Below, in pieces: positions 33,928-43,562 of a DNA stretch of 64,000 bases. The stretch is from CALBPI01 sp045110335 (GTDB lineage: Bacteria; Pseudomonadota; Gammaproteobacteria; Steroidobacterales; Woeseiaceae). The stretch lies in contig JBGCGB010000013.1 in the NCBI GenBank assembly GCA_045110335.1, positions 73,167 through 137,166 of the forward strand, read 5' to 3'. Position numbers and translations under genes: made by a program. Below the pieces are notes generated by a model. It did not search any database, had not been told where the DNA came from, and saw only the letters and a list, made by a program, of their open reading frames with translations. Within the stretch, counting starts at the first letter, position 1, and every line of letters starts with the position of its first letter.

Positions 33928-35772
33928 CTAGTCGGATTTAGCCGCCGGCGTCTCAGGTCCGGACGTTCCGGCATACGGCAGCAAGACGTTTGATTTCAAC
34001 ATATCCCACGCACCAGTCGGACAGCGCTCAGCGCATAACCCACAATGTACGCAGAGATCTTCATCCTTAACCATCACCCGTCCGGTCTGCGGCAGGTCTT
34101 CCGAAACAAACAAGGGCTCGTCCAGATTTTTGGCGGGCGCACTCAATCGCAATCGTAAATCAGCTTCGTCGCCGTTCTCGGTCATCGTCAGGCAACTGGT
34201 GGGACAGATATCGATACAAGCATCGCACTCGATACAAGTGCTCGCATTGAACACCGTTTGCACATCGCAATTGAGGCAACGCTCTACTTCAGTGACGATC
34301 TGGTCTTCGGTAAAACCGAGCTCGACTTCGATGTCCAGTTTGCGGAATCGCTCCTTGAGCCCGACATGCGGCATCAAACGACGTTCATTGGCGTCGTAGT
34401 TGTTTGAATAACTCCACTCATGAATCCCCATCTTTTGCGCACTCATGTGAAGATGCGTGGGGGGACGATCAGTGAGATCTGCTTCCTGGCAATAGAGATG
34501 GAGCGAGATTGCAGCGGCGTGGCCATGAGCGACGCCCCATATGATGTTCTTCGGACCGAACGCCGCGTCACCACCGAAAAAGATGCCGTCGCGACTACAC
34601 ATCATCGTGTCTTCGTCGACGACCGGGCAATCCCATTCGTTAAACTCAATGCCGATATCGCGTTCAATCCAGTCAAACGCGTTGTCCTGACCAATCGCCA
34701 GAATCACGTCGTCGCACTCGATAAAGCGCTCGCCGACAATAGTGCCGCGATCGATTTTGCCATCGTCGTCGATGTTGTAGGTCATCTCATCGAACAGCAT
34801 GCCTTTGAGTACACCGTCTTCCACGACAAAAGACTTTGGCGAGTGATTGACGATGATTTCGACGTTCTCTTCTTCGGCGTCTTCAAGCTCCCAATCGGAA
34901 GCCTTGAAGAACTCCCGAGGTTTGCGGGCCATTACCTTGACGTCATCGGCACCCAAACGCAGCGCCGAGCGGCAACAGTCCATGGCGGTGTTACCGACGC
35001 CGATGATCAGCACTTTCTTACCAATTTCCTTGGTATGTTCGAAGGCAACTGATTCCAACCATTCAATGCCGATATGAATACGGTCACTTTCGTCGCGTCC
35101 AGGCAATGACAGTTCTTTGCCTTTCGGCGCACCGGTACCCACGAACACGGCATCGAAGCCTTGCTCTTCAAGCAAGCCCGCTAAGGAATCTACGCGCTCA
35201 CCGTAGCGAACTTCCACACCCATATCGACGATGTTAGCGATTTCCTCGTCGAGTACCTGCGGGGGCAATCGAAACTGCGGGATGTTGGTCCGCATCAAGC
35301 CGCCCGGACGATCCAACGCTTCAAAAATGGTCAGCTCATAACCCATTGGCGCTAGATCGTTCGCGACCGTCAGGGAGGCACACCCTGCGCCAATCAATGC
35401 GATTTTCTTACCGTTCGTTTTGGCGGGTGGTTTAGGCAGGCGTTCTGAGATGTCACCACGATGATCGGCCGCGACCCTTTTGAGGCGGCAAATAGCAACG
35501 GGTTTGTCCTCGACACGGCCACGTCGGCAAGCAGGCTCACAAGGACGATCACAAACTCGGCCAAGAATGCCAGGGAATACATTGGATTGCCGATTCACCA
35601 TATAGGCATCGGTATATCGGCCTTGCGCAATCAAGCGAATGTATTGCGGCACGTCGGTATGCGCTGGACAAGCCCATTGGCAATCCACAACGCGATGAAA
35701 ATAGTCAGGATGACTGGTATCCGTCGGCTTCATAGTAGGTTCGCGCGCTCCGAACTTCGCCGGCTGTCGCAT
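33928..35772 (-). CDS. GltD-like FAD oxidoreductase fused to two 4Fe-4S clusters
   Basis: 614 aa. The N-terminal region has ACPAHTDVPQYIRLIAQGRY and GRVCDRPCEPACRRGRV, the Fe-S domain of glutamate-synthase small-subunit relatives. FAD and NAD(P)H folds follow (IALIGAGCASLTVANDLA, then VLIIGVGNTAMDCCRSALRL and FFGGDAAFGPKNIIWGVAHG). The C-terminal ferredoxin part has CIECDACIDICPTSC and CVHCGLCAERCPTG, two 4Fe-4S sites. It likely shuttles electrons between NAD(P)H and the ferredoxin-type site of the downstream 2-oxoacid oxidoreductase. GAGGGG lies four bases or fewer before ATG 35772; ATG 35733 is an alternative. Confidence 0.88.
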   Translation of the reverse strand: MRQPAKFGAREPTMKPTDTSHPDYFHRVVDCQWACPAHTDVPQYIRLIAQGRYTDAYMVNRQSNVFPGILGRVCDRPCEPACRRGRVEDKPVAICRLKRVAADHRGDISERLPKPPAKTNGKKIALIGAGCASLTVANDLAPMGYELTIFEALDRPGGLMRTNIPQFRLPPQVLDEEIANIVDMGVEVRYGERVDSLAGLLEEQGFDAVFVGTGAPKGKELSLPGRDESDRIHIGIEWLESVAFEHTKEIGKKVLIIGVGNTAMDCCRSALRLGADDVKVMARKPREFFKASDWELEDAEEENVEIIVNHSPKSFVVEDGVLKGMLFDEMTYNIDDDGKIDRGTIVGERFIECDDVILAIGQDNAFDWIERDIGIEFNEWDCPVVDEDTMMCSRDGIFFGGDAAFGPKNIIWGVAHGHAAAISLHLYCQEADLTDRPPTHLHMSAQKMGIHEWSYSNNYDANERRLMPHVGLKERFRKLDIEVELGFTEDQIVTEVERCLNCDVQTVFNASTCIECDACIDICPTSCLTMTENGDEADLRLRLSAPAKNLDEPLFVSEDLPQTGRVMVKDEDLCVHCGLCAERCPTGAWDMLKSNVLLPYAGTSGPETPAAKSD

Positions 35773-35845
35773 TGCCCCTCAAATTTTTTATGTCCCGAGG
35801 CAAGCTTACATCCGCAGCGCTGCCGTTGAAACCTTTTGTGTAACG

Positions 35846-37189
35846 CTACCGCTTGGCGTTACACGTCAACGGCTTACCATGCCGCTCCGGTAGTACCTGC
35901 TCACCATCAAATGCCAGCGCGCCGTTAACGTACGTCGCCATAATTTTTGCATCAAAATGCTGCCCTAAGAACGGCGTCCAGCCGCATTTGGCAATAGACT
36001 GCTGATCATCAACATCGGTGCCACCGCTAAGGTCTGCTAGCACCAGATCCGCATAATAGCCCTCGCGCAAATAACCGCGATCACCAATCCCGAACAGATC
36101 TGCCGGTGCGTGAGAAACCTTGTCCACTATGAACGGCAAATCAAACTCCGGCTCCGCGGCGAGCTGCATCGCACATAGCAATGCATGTTGCGTCAAGGGT
36201 AGGCCGGCTGGCGCGGCGAAGTAGTGGCGTTCTTTCTCAGCCAACAAGTGTGGTGCATGATCTGTCGCGATCACATCCAACCGACCTTCGCGCAGTGCCG
36301 CCCTTAGTGCGTCACGATCAGCGCGCCGCTTAATGGCCGGATTACACTTTATGCGCGTACCGAGTGCTTCATAGTCGCTCTCATCAAACCAAAGATGATG
36401 AATACAGACCTCCGCCGTGATGCGTTTTTCGCTCCGATGGCGCGTATCGAATAACACCATCTCGTCCGCAGTCGTTAAATGTAAAACATGCAACCTGGCA
36501 TCGAATTCACGAGCAAGACCGGTGGCCAAAGTTGAAGACTGCAGGCACGCTTCAGCGGAACGAATCCGCGGATGCTCGCCAATCGGTACATCATTGCCAT
36601 AGCGTTCGCGTGCCGCTTTCTCGTTCGCCCAAATCGTTGGCGAATCTTCGCAATGGGTGACCACTAACAGCGGTGCGTCCGCAAACAATTTACGCAAAGC
36701 TTCCGGATCGTCGACCAACAGGCTGCCGGTTGATGCGCCCATGAAGGCTTTGATACCGCAGGCCTCGTTAGGCTTCAGACGTCGAATCTCTTCAATGTTG
36801 TCGTTAGTCGCGCCAAAGTAAAACGCGTAATTCGCGTGGCACCGACCTTCCGCCAACGCATACTTTGCGGCCATAGCCTCGCGTGTAATGGTTGCCGGGT
36901 TAACGTTAGGCATGTCCATAAAACTCGTGGTCCCGCCGGCAACGGAAGCCCTTGACTCGCTGGTCAAATCGCCCTTGTCGGTGAGACCCGGCTCGCGGAA
37001 ATGTACCTGGTCATCGATCATACCGGGCACGAGATGCAGTCCGGCGGCATCAACGACTTCGGTTTTATCATCTGCCGCAATCGACGTATCAATGCGCTCA
37101 ATGCGCTCTCCGATAATCAACAAATCACACTCACGGGATTCGCCCTCATTGACTAGCGTTGCGTTACGGATCAGTCGTTTGGTTGTCAT
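35846..37189 (-). CDS. pyrC: dihydroorotase (type I)
   Basis: 447 aa. The amidohydrolase metal site is visible: DDQVHFREPGLTDKGDLTSE, FMDMPNVNPATI, IKAFMGASTGSL, VTHCEDSP, HVLHLTTADE and ATDHAPHLLAEKE. It closes carbamoyl-aspartate to dihydroorotate in pyrimidine synthesis. The length fits the class I/multifunctional type (about 430-450 aa), not the shorter E. coli PyrC type, so the symbol is functional. The start overlaps the prolyl aminopeptidase stop by ATGA. The downstream GltD-like gene belongs to a different pathway. Confidence 0.92.
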   Translation of the reverse strand: MTTKRLIRNATLVNEGESRECDLLIIGERIERIDTSIAADDKTEVVDAAGLHLVPGMIDDQVHFREPGLTDKGDLTSESRASVAGGTTSFMDMPNVNPATITREAMAAKYALAEGRCHANYAFYFGATNDNIEEIRRLKPNEACGIKAFMGASTGSLLVDDPEALRKLFADAPLLVVTHCEDSPTIWANEKAARERYGNDVPIGEHPRIRSAEACLQSSTLATGLAREFDARLHVLHLTTADEMVLFDTRHRSEKRITAEVCIHHLWFDESDYEALGTRIKCNPAIKRRADRDALRAALREGRLDVIATDHAPHLLAEKERHYFAAPAGLPLTQHALLCAMQLAAEPEFDLPFIVDKVSHAPADLFGIGDRGYLREGYYADLVLADLSGGTDVDDQQSIAKCGWTPFLGQHFDAKIMATYVNGALAFDGEQVLPERHGKPLTCNAKR

Positions 37190-38157
37190 GAGGTTCCCCC
37201 TGCAAATCGGTCGGTTGCTTCGACCAATGCCGATGCATTGCCCGACTCGAAAGCCGAATGCCCGGCATCCGGAATAATCTGTAAGTCAGCCTCGGGCCAT
37301 GCTTCATGTAGCTCCCAGGCAGAAATCATGGGGCACACCACATCATATCGACCCTGCACAATCACCGCCGGTATCTGGCGAACGCGGCCAATGTTTGCGA
37401 TCAGTTGTCCCGGCTCCATAAAACCATCGTTCATGAAGTAGTGGCATTCGATGCGTGCCATCGCCAATGCATGCATCGCCTCGCCAAACTGCAGGGTCGC
37501 CGTCTGGTTGGGATGCAGGAAGCTGGTGGCGCCCTCCCACACGGACCAGGCGCGTGCTGCTTCCAACCGAATCGACTCGTCTTCACTGGTGAGACGGCGG
37601 TGATACGCCTGCAGCAAATTATCGTGTTCCGCCTCCGGGATAGGTGCCAGGTATTGCTGCCACCGATCCGGAAACAATTCGCTGGCGCCATGCTGATAGA
37701 ACCAATGAATCTCTTTCGGTCGCAACATAAAGATGCCGCGTAAGACCAATTCGGTGACTCGCTCGGGATGCGTTTCGGCATAAGCCAATGACAATGTGCT
37801 GCCCCAAGAACCGCCAAAAACCTGCCATCGCCGAATTTCCAGTGCCTCTCGCAAAATTTCGAGATCAGCGACCAAATCCCAGGTGGTGTTGTTTTCGAGA
37901 CTGGCATGCGGTGTGCTCTTACCCGCGCCGCGCTGATCGACCAGAATGATCCGGTAAACGGACGGATTAAAAAAACGCCGCATGTCCGCGGAACTGCCGC
38001 CTCCCGGGCCGCCGTGCAACGCGATCACCGGCTTACCCTTAGGATTCCCGGACTGCTCATAGTAAAGCTGATGACCGTCGCCAACATCCAGCATCGCGCT
38101 CTGATAGGGCTCAATTGCCGGGTAAAGTGCTCGTCTTTCTTCTTTGGAGTTTGTCAT
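37186..38157 (-). CDS. pip: prolyl aminopeptidase
   Basis: About 323 aa, alpha/beta hydrolase family S33. The oxyanion loop ALHGGPGGGSSADMRRFFNP, LVDQRGAGKSTPHA, nucleophile FGGSWGSTLSLAYAETHP, WSVWEGATSFL, acid region QGRYDVVCP and catalytic His in PDAGHSAFE all match the family. It removes N-terminal Pro from peptides. ATG 38157 (MTNSKEERR) is the start; the frame to 38286 has no plausible N-terminus. Translation is coupled to pyrC downstream. The divergent OppA-like gene starts about 130 bases away. Confidence 0.93.
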   Translation of the reverse strand: MTNSKEERRALYPAIEPYQSAMLDVGDGHQLYYEQSGNPKGKPVIALHGGPGGGSSADMRRFFNPSVYRIILVDQRGAGKSTPHASLENNTTWDLVADLEILREALEIRRWQVFGGSWGSTLSLAYAETHPERVTELVLRGIFMLRPKEIHWFYQHGASELFPDRWQQYLAPIPEAEHDNLLQAYHRRLTSEDESIRLEAARAWSVWEGATSFLHPNQTATLQFGEAMHALAMARIECHYFMNDGFMEPGQLIANIGRVRQIPAVIVQGRYDVVCPMISAWELHEAWPEADLQIIPDAGHSAFESGNASALVEATDRFAGGTS

Positions 38158-38286
38158 GACCTGATTATGCGATTTCGGCGGCTGGTTTGCCATGTCAAAG
38201 CGTATGCCGAATCCGGCAAAGAAATTCATAAGTCGGCCGATAACAAGGTTTGACCGGGTTAACGCCCGCTGATAGGAAGCAGACAA

Positions 38287-39924
38287 CTGTACTCATCATC
38301 TCTCATATTCAAGCTTGGCATCGCCCTTCTAGCCGCAACGCTGACCTTGGCTGGATGTTCAAAACCACTTCCTGTTGAGGACGTGGTCATGCCGGCACCT
38401 ACCGAGTTACGCCGCGGCATCCGCTCCGGACCAGCGACGTTTACCGTGTCAGCCACGAGTGACGTTTCAACGGCAATTATACTATCAGACCTATTCGAAG
38501 GACTTGTGACCACATCACCTGACGGTAATATTGCGCCTGGTGCCGCTCTGAAATGGTCAGTAAGCGAAGATGGTTTGGTCTATCGATTTACGCTACGGGA
38601 AGGCTTGTATTGGTCAAACGGCGACCCCATCATCGCGCAACATTTTGTCGATGGCTTACGCCATGCGGTCAGCCCAGGCTCAAAAGTGCAGCGGTTCGAT
38701 CTTTTTTCACGAATTGCTAATGCAGAAAACATCTACAACGGTATCGCTGCGGTGGATACGCTGGGTATAAAAGCGATTGACGATCAAGCTCTTGAAATTC
38801 GATTGGTTGAACCCACACCCTACTTTCTGGAAATCGCCGCAACGGTGGTTTATGCCCCGGAACACCCCGAAAATCGAAAGATCAACGTCACCAATATTGA
38901 GCTGGTGTCCCAACTGATTACCAACGGCGCCTATCAGATCGATACCTATAGCGAAGACAAGAAAATCACATTGAGCCGAAATGCGCGCTACTGGGATGTC
39001 GAGAATGTTGGCTATGAAAAAGTCACGTATCAGATAGAAGCGCAAACTGACGGCGAAGTCGATGCGTACCGGCGTAATGAACTGGACTTAACCAGCTCGC
39101 TAACCGGCATTGATTACGCCGTTCTCAGAAGAGAATTCCCAGATGAGTTCAAAGTACTTCCGTCTTTCGGCACCTTCGCTTTGTCATTTAATACGAGCCA
39201 ACCACCCTTCGATGATGTTCGTCTTAGACAGGCGTTATCGATCACGCTGGACCGCGATGCGATCGCGAACGAGTTTTTGAATGGCGCAAACCCGGGCGCT
39301 TGGGGCCTCATACCGCCGCACAACAAGAACTACAAACCGCATATCTATGCTTGGCGTAAACTGCCACGAAACGAACAATTAGCGATTGCGCGATCCTTGT
39401 ACATTGAAGCTGGATATTCATTAGAAAACCCTTTGTCGTTTGCAATTCAGGCAGTCGAAGACGCGAGCTACAATGAAGTAATTGAAGAATACAGACGCCA
39501 ACTGAAAACACATTTGGGTATCGAGACCACCATTACGCGCCTATCCTGGCATGAATTTTTGGCCGAGAAAGGACGGGGGCAAGCATGGAAGATGTCAAGG
39601 CTGTCGGTGGGCGGTCCTTATGTCGACGCAAACAGCCTACTTTCGTCGTTTCTTAGTGAAAATCGATTCAACCCGTCGCTCTGGAAAAGCAAAGAGTTTG
39701 ACGCGTTGCTAACCTCGGCAAACCTCGAGCTAAATCCGAAACGCCGACAGTTGATGCTCAGTGATGCAGAGTCACTGCTGATGTCCAGCTACCCGATCGT
39801 TCCAGTTTTCTTTCATGTTTCGAAAAAACTGGCTAAACCGCATGTCGGCGGAGAATTCGGATCAATTGCCGACATACCGTTGTCACGCTATCTCTATCCC
39901 CTCCCGGATACGGAAAATCTGTAA
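38287..39924 (+). CDS. OppA-like peptide-binding lipoprotein 1, apparent CTG start
   Basis: About 545 aa, ABC-transporter family-5 solute-binding protein. The lipobox LAGCSK follows a hydrophobic signal reading LGIALLAATLTLAGC. The substrate-binding fold has DLFEGLVTTSPDGNIAPGAA, YRFTLREGLYWSNGDPI, RQALSITLDRDAIA and YPIVPVFFHVSKKL. No ATG, GTG or TTG exists in frame between the upstream stop (38260) and the lipobox region; CTG at 38287, seven bases after AGGAAG, would give the full signal peptide. A TTG inside the lipobox (38347) would destroy it. It is first of three tandem paralogs, with no permease or ATPase gene beside them. Confidence 0.83.
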   Translation: MYSSSLIFKLGIALLAATLTLAGCSKPLPVEDVVMPAPTELRRGIRSGPATFTVSATSDVSTAIILSDLFEGLVTTSPDGNIAPGAALKWSVSEDGLVYRFTLREGLYWSNGDPIIAQHFVDGLRHAVSPGSKVQRFDLFSRIANAENIYNGIAAVDTLGIKAIDDQALEIRLVEPTPYFLEIAATVVYAPEHPENRKINVTNIELVSQLITNGAYQIDTYSEDKKITLSRNARYWDVENVGYEKVTYQIEAQTDGEVDAYRRNELDLTSSLTGIDYAVLRREFPDEFKVLPSFGTFALSFNTSQPPFDDVRLRQALSITLDRDAIANEFLNGANPGAWGLIPPHNKNYKPHIYAWRKLPRNEQLAIARSLYIEAGYSLENPLSFAIQAVEDASYNEVIEEYRRQLKTHLGIETTITRLSWHEFLAEKGRGQAWKMSRLSVGGPYVDANSLLSSFLSENRFNPSLWKSKEFDALLTSANLELNPKRRQLMLSDAESLLMSSYPIVPVFFHVSKKLAKPHVGGEFGSIADIPLSRYLYPLPDTENL

Positions 39925-41580
39925 ATGTATAGAATGGCTGGTATTAATCAACGACGGTCACTAACCGCAGTTCTCAGTATCAGTCTGTTAATCAGCACAG
40001 GACTAGCGTCTTGCAGCGACACTATTCCGACCGATGAAAACACGCTGCAAACATCAACCGTGTTGTCACGAGCAACAACATCAAAACCACTAACGCTTGA
40101 CCCCCATCAGTCGGTTGACCATACAACCGATGAAGTTCTTCGTGACCTCTTCGAAGGGCTAATCGCCGAAGATCGCACCGGATCACTGACGCCGGGCGTT
40201 GCGAGCCAATGGTCCCGGAGCGACGACGGTATGACCTACGAGTTTCAGTTGCGTACAGATGCCCGATGGTCAAACGGCGAGCCGCTTACCGCGGAAGATT
40301 TCGTCAATAGCTTTCGACGAGCGGTCGCCCCCGATACGAACAGTCCGATGGCATCGGTGTTTTTTAGCATGGAAAACGCAGAATCTATATCGGACGGAAA
40401 AGCGCCCCTCCATGCGCTCGGTGTTATCGCGATTGATCAACACACGCTACGAATTAGACTTTCGCAACCCAGCTCGTATTTTCTAAAAACACTGACGACA
40501 ACGGTCGCGTTTCCGGTATTCAATGCTGGAAAGGTGGGCGCGTCCAATAACAACAAACCGATTATCGGCAATGGCCCTTACAAATTTCAGCAACAAGCCG
40601 AGGCAGACCGGACGAGCCTGATCAAGAACACACACTACTGGAACCACGAATCTGTCTATTTCGATCGCGTCGACTATGTCGTAGTACCTGACGATGAGGC
40701 CGCTCTGGCTCAATATGCGAATGGTGACATTGATCTTACAAACCACCTTAGCGCCACTGATTATCCAAGACTTCGTCGCCAATTCGGTGACGAACTCAAG
40801 GTAGCGCCAACGTTTGGTATTTACACGCTCGCTTTTGACACGACAGAACCTCCGTTTAATGACGTGCGACTGCGGCAAGCACTATCGATGGCAATCGATC
40901 GCGATGTTCTGGCCACCGAGGTAATGGCAGATTCGAGTCCTGGCGCATGGAGTTTCCTGCCGCCAGGCATCAATGAAGGGCACAACTTCACCTACTCATG
41001 GCGGAGTCTTGGTCGAAAAGAGCAGCGTGAAATAGCCAGAGCGCTTTATCGGGAAGTCGGCTTTTCTAAGCAGAATCCGCTCAAACTAAAGATAACCTTT
41101 GCGAAATCGGGTAACTATGGAGCCATCACGAGCGCCGTCAAACAGATGCTCTCGCGTAACTTGGGTGTCGATGTGACGTTGGAAAGCTCGTCATGGGCCA
41201 AACTGATTGCCACGCGTGACAAGTTTGACCAATGGGATCTCATTCGATTTGGTGTCGGCGGCATCTACGAAGACCCCAACACCTTTCTCGAGATCATGCG
41301 CAGCGGTGCCAATCGCAATCCGGCAGGATGGCGCGATACTACATTTGATCAGCTACTAGATGACGCAAACCGGGAGTTAGACCCGCTAAGAAGAGCTGAA
41401 CGCCTTCACACCGCGGAGTCACATCTAATGGAGGCATATCCGATTATCCCGCTGCATTTTTTGGTATCAATCAGGCTGATCAACCCTCGTATCGAAGGTT
41501 TCTCGATATCGTTGATGAATCGCACTTACACGAAACATCTGGCGGCAAAAGCGGAGACAGGCTGGCCATCGAACAACTAG
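39925..41580 (+). CDS. OppA-like peptide-binding lipoprotein 2
   Basis: 551 aa. The signal peptide ends in a lipobox (STGLASCSD). Family-5 features: LDPHQSVDHTTDEVLRDLFE, YEFQLRTDARWSNGEPLTAE, RQALSMAIDRDVLA and AYPIIPLHFLVSIRL. It binds oligopeptides or similar solutes in the periplasm. ATG 39925 directly follows the TAA of paralog 1, with no gap, so the pair is translated from one message. It is roughly as similar to paralog 3 as to paralog 1 by eye. An internal ATG (39934) is an alternative start. Confidence 0.9.
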   Translation: MYRMAGINQRRSLTAVLSISLLISTGLASCSDTIPTDENTLQTSTVLSRATTSKPLTLDPHQSVDHTTDEVLRDLFEGLIAEDRTGSLTPGVASQWSRSDDGMTYEFQLRTDARWSNGEPLTAEDFVNSFRRAVAPDTNSPMASVFFSMENAESISDGKAPLHALGVIAIDQHTLRIRLSQPSSYFLKTLTTTVAFPVFNAGKVGASNNNKPIIGNGPYKFQQQAEADRTSLIKNTHYWNHESVYFDRVDYVVVPDDEAALAQYANGDIDLTNHLSATDYPRLRRQFGDELKVAPTFGIYTLAFDTTEPPFNDVRLRQALSMAIDRDVLATEVMADSSPGAWSFLPPGINEGHNFTYSWRSLGRKEQREIARALYREVGFSKQNPLKLKITFAKSGNYGAITSAVKQMLSRNLGVDVTLESSSWAKLIATRDKFDQWDLIRFGVGGIYEDPNTFLEIMRSGANRNPAGWRDTTFDQLLDDANRELDPLRRAERLHTAESHLMEAYPIIPLHFLVSIRLINPRIEGFSISLMNRTYTKHLAAKAETGWPSNN

Positions 41581-41704
41581 CCGATCATGCTTCATGAACT
41601 CGAAACTGTCTGGTGATTTAAGCCAAAAACCTGCACAGTTCTTGGACGCATGACATCAGTGTATGCGAACATCCGCGTTAGATGTTTTGTCAGTTGAGAA
41701 AAGT

Positions 41705-43333
41705 ATGGGCAACAAAGCTCGATTAGGCCTTCTCGGAGCGGCATTGGCAGCCTGTGTTGTGATTGTCATTGCCTGCTCACCAGACTCGTCCGAAGCGCCT
41801 GCGACAGCCACTGTTGAAAAAGTACTCCGACGCGCCAACATCGCAGAGCCAGCGACACTAGACCCTCACAAGGCCGAAGGCGTATCGTCCAACAATGTAC
41901 TACGAGACCTCTTTGAAGGTCTTGTCACAGAAGCGCCGGACGGAACATTGGTCGCCGGTGCGGCGGCATCATGGTCTATTGAGCAGGCGGGCACGGTCTA
42001 TCGTTTTACGTTGCGCCCTACCGGGCGCTGGTCAGATGGCACCTCAGTTACGGCGGCTGATTTCGTGGCTGGTTTTCAGCGCACCGTTAGCCCGGAAACC
42101 AACAGCACCTACGCTGCGCTTTTGTCGCCTATTCAGAACGCAACCGCGATCATCGCTGGCGAAAAAACAGTTGATCTTCTCGGCGTGAACGCGATTGATG
42201 ACCTCACACTTGAGATCACCCTCACCCAGCCAACCCCCTATTTTTTGGGTTTGTTGTTAACGCCAGCAACCTATCCATTGCATCGTGAAAGCTTCGAGCG
42301 CCTGGGAGCAGATTTCGTACGACCGGAAAACCTGATTTCTAACGGGCCCTACAAAATGATCAGTTGGCGTATTGGAGATCGACTAAGCGTCGGCATAAAC
42401 CCGAACTACTGGAACGCTGAGGCTGTCGCGATCGACCGTGTCGAGTTTTTACCCCTCGAAGATACATCCGTAGAACTCGATCTTTTTCGTGCCGGCGAAG
42501 TGGACATCACGTCCAGCATCCCCAGTTCACAATATGCGTCGATTCGAAAAACCTACACTGACGAACTCAGTATCAAACCGTTGTTAGGCACTTATTTCCT
42601 CGTATTCGACACCACCCAACCCCCGTTTGACGATGTGGGTCTTCGCAAAGCGTTGTCTATCGCTGTCGATCGGGAACGCCTGGCAGACGCGGTCCTCGGC
42701 GGCGCAAACCCCGGAGCCTGGGGCTATGTCCCGCCAGGCATCAGCGGCTATGACAATTACGTCTATCCCTGGAAGGGAATACCCAGAGAAGCGCAGCTGA
42801 CCATGGCACGCGAGCTTTATGCGGCAGCCGGTTACTCGCAAGAAAAGCCGCTGCGCATTCGCATGTTCTATAACACCGGCGACAACCATCGCAAGATCAT
42901 GATCTCTGTGCAGGAAATGCTACGGGAGAACCTGGGTGTGAACGCGGAGATCATCAATCAGGAATGGAAAGTCATGCTGCAAACGCGCAAAGACTTTTCC
43001 GAATGGGACATCATGCGTTTTGGCTGGAACGGCGACTACCAGGACGCCAATACCTTTCTCGAAATTTTCACGCGCGATAATGCCTTGAATACAGCAGGCT
43101 GGGACAGCCCTCGATTTGATCAGCTACTAGCGGACGCTAATCGCGAACTCGACCTCGCGATACGCGCCGAAATGTTGCGCAAGGCCGAGTCTTATATTTT
43201 GGAAGACTATCCGCTGTTGCCGCTCTATTACTATGCCAGTAAGCATTTGGTCAGCAGTCGGATAACCGGCTTTTCTGCGACTGTTATGGATCGCATTTAC
43301 TCTCAGCACTTAGACATCGAAGTCGCCCAATAG
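41705..43333 (+). CDS. OppA-like peptide-binding lipoprotein 3
   Basis: About 542 aa. The signal peptide from ATG 41705 (MGNKARLGLLGAALAACVVI) ends in the lipobox VIVIACSPD. Family-5 features: LDPHKAEGVSSNNVLRDLFE, YRFTLRPTGRWSDGTSVTAA, RKALSIAVDRERLA and YPLLPLYYYASKHL. It is the last of three tandem binding proteins, 124 bases after paralog 2. No oppB/C/D/F genes are in the window, so the transporter must be encoded elsewhere, or these proteins act as chaperones or sensors. Confidence 0.9.
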   Translation: MGNKARLGLLGAALAACVVIVIACSPDSSEAPATATVEKVLRRANIAEPATLDPHKAEGVSSNNVLRDLFEGLVTEAPDGTLVAGAAASWSIEQAGTVYRFTLRPTGRWSDGTSVTAADFVAGFQRTVSPETNSTYAALLSPIQNATAIIAGEKTVDLLGVNAIDDLTLEITLTQPTPYFLGLLLTPATYPLHRESFERLGADFVRPENLISNGPYKMISWRIGDRLSVGINPNYWNAEAVAIDRVEFLPLEDTSVELDLFRAGEVDITSSIPSSQYASIRKTYTDELSIKPLLGTYFLVFDTTQPPFDDVGLRKALSIAVDRERLADAVLGGANPGAWGYVPPGISGYDNYVYPWKGIPREAQLTMARELYAAAGYSQEKPLRIRMFYNTGDNHRKIMISVQEMLRENLGVNAEIINQEWKVMLQTRKDFSEWDIMRFGWNGDYQDANTFLEIFTRDNALNTAGWDSPRFDQLLADANRELDLAIRAEMLRKAESYILEDYPLLPLYYYASKHLVSSRITGFSATVMDRIYSQHLDIEVAQ

Positions 43334-43562
43334 CTACGTCAGTCAATTACTTAGTCGGACCGAAAAGATGCGCCAGCCATTTTGCGCAGCGCAGCATAAG
43401 CACCTCTTCGGCGCAACACGTTGACGCGCTTTCCCTGCACAACCGCCGGTTTTAAGAAAGCACGGCCCCCACGCCTGCTTGGACAGTCAAACGCCTAAGC
43501 TGCTATTTTGCGTTGCTCGCGAAACTATCGCACCCCTATCAATTGAAATCCCTGGAGTGACT

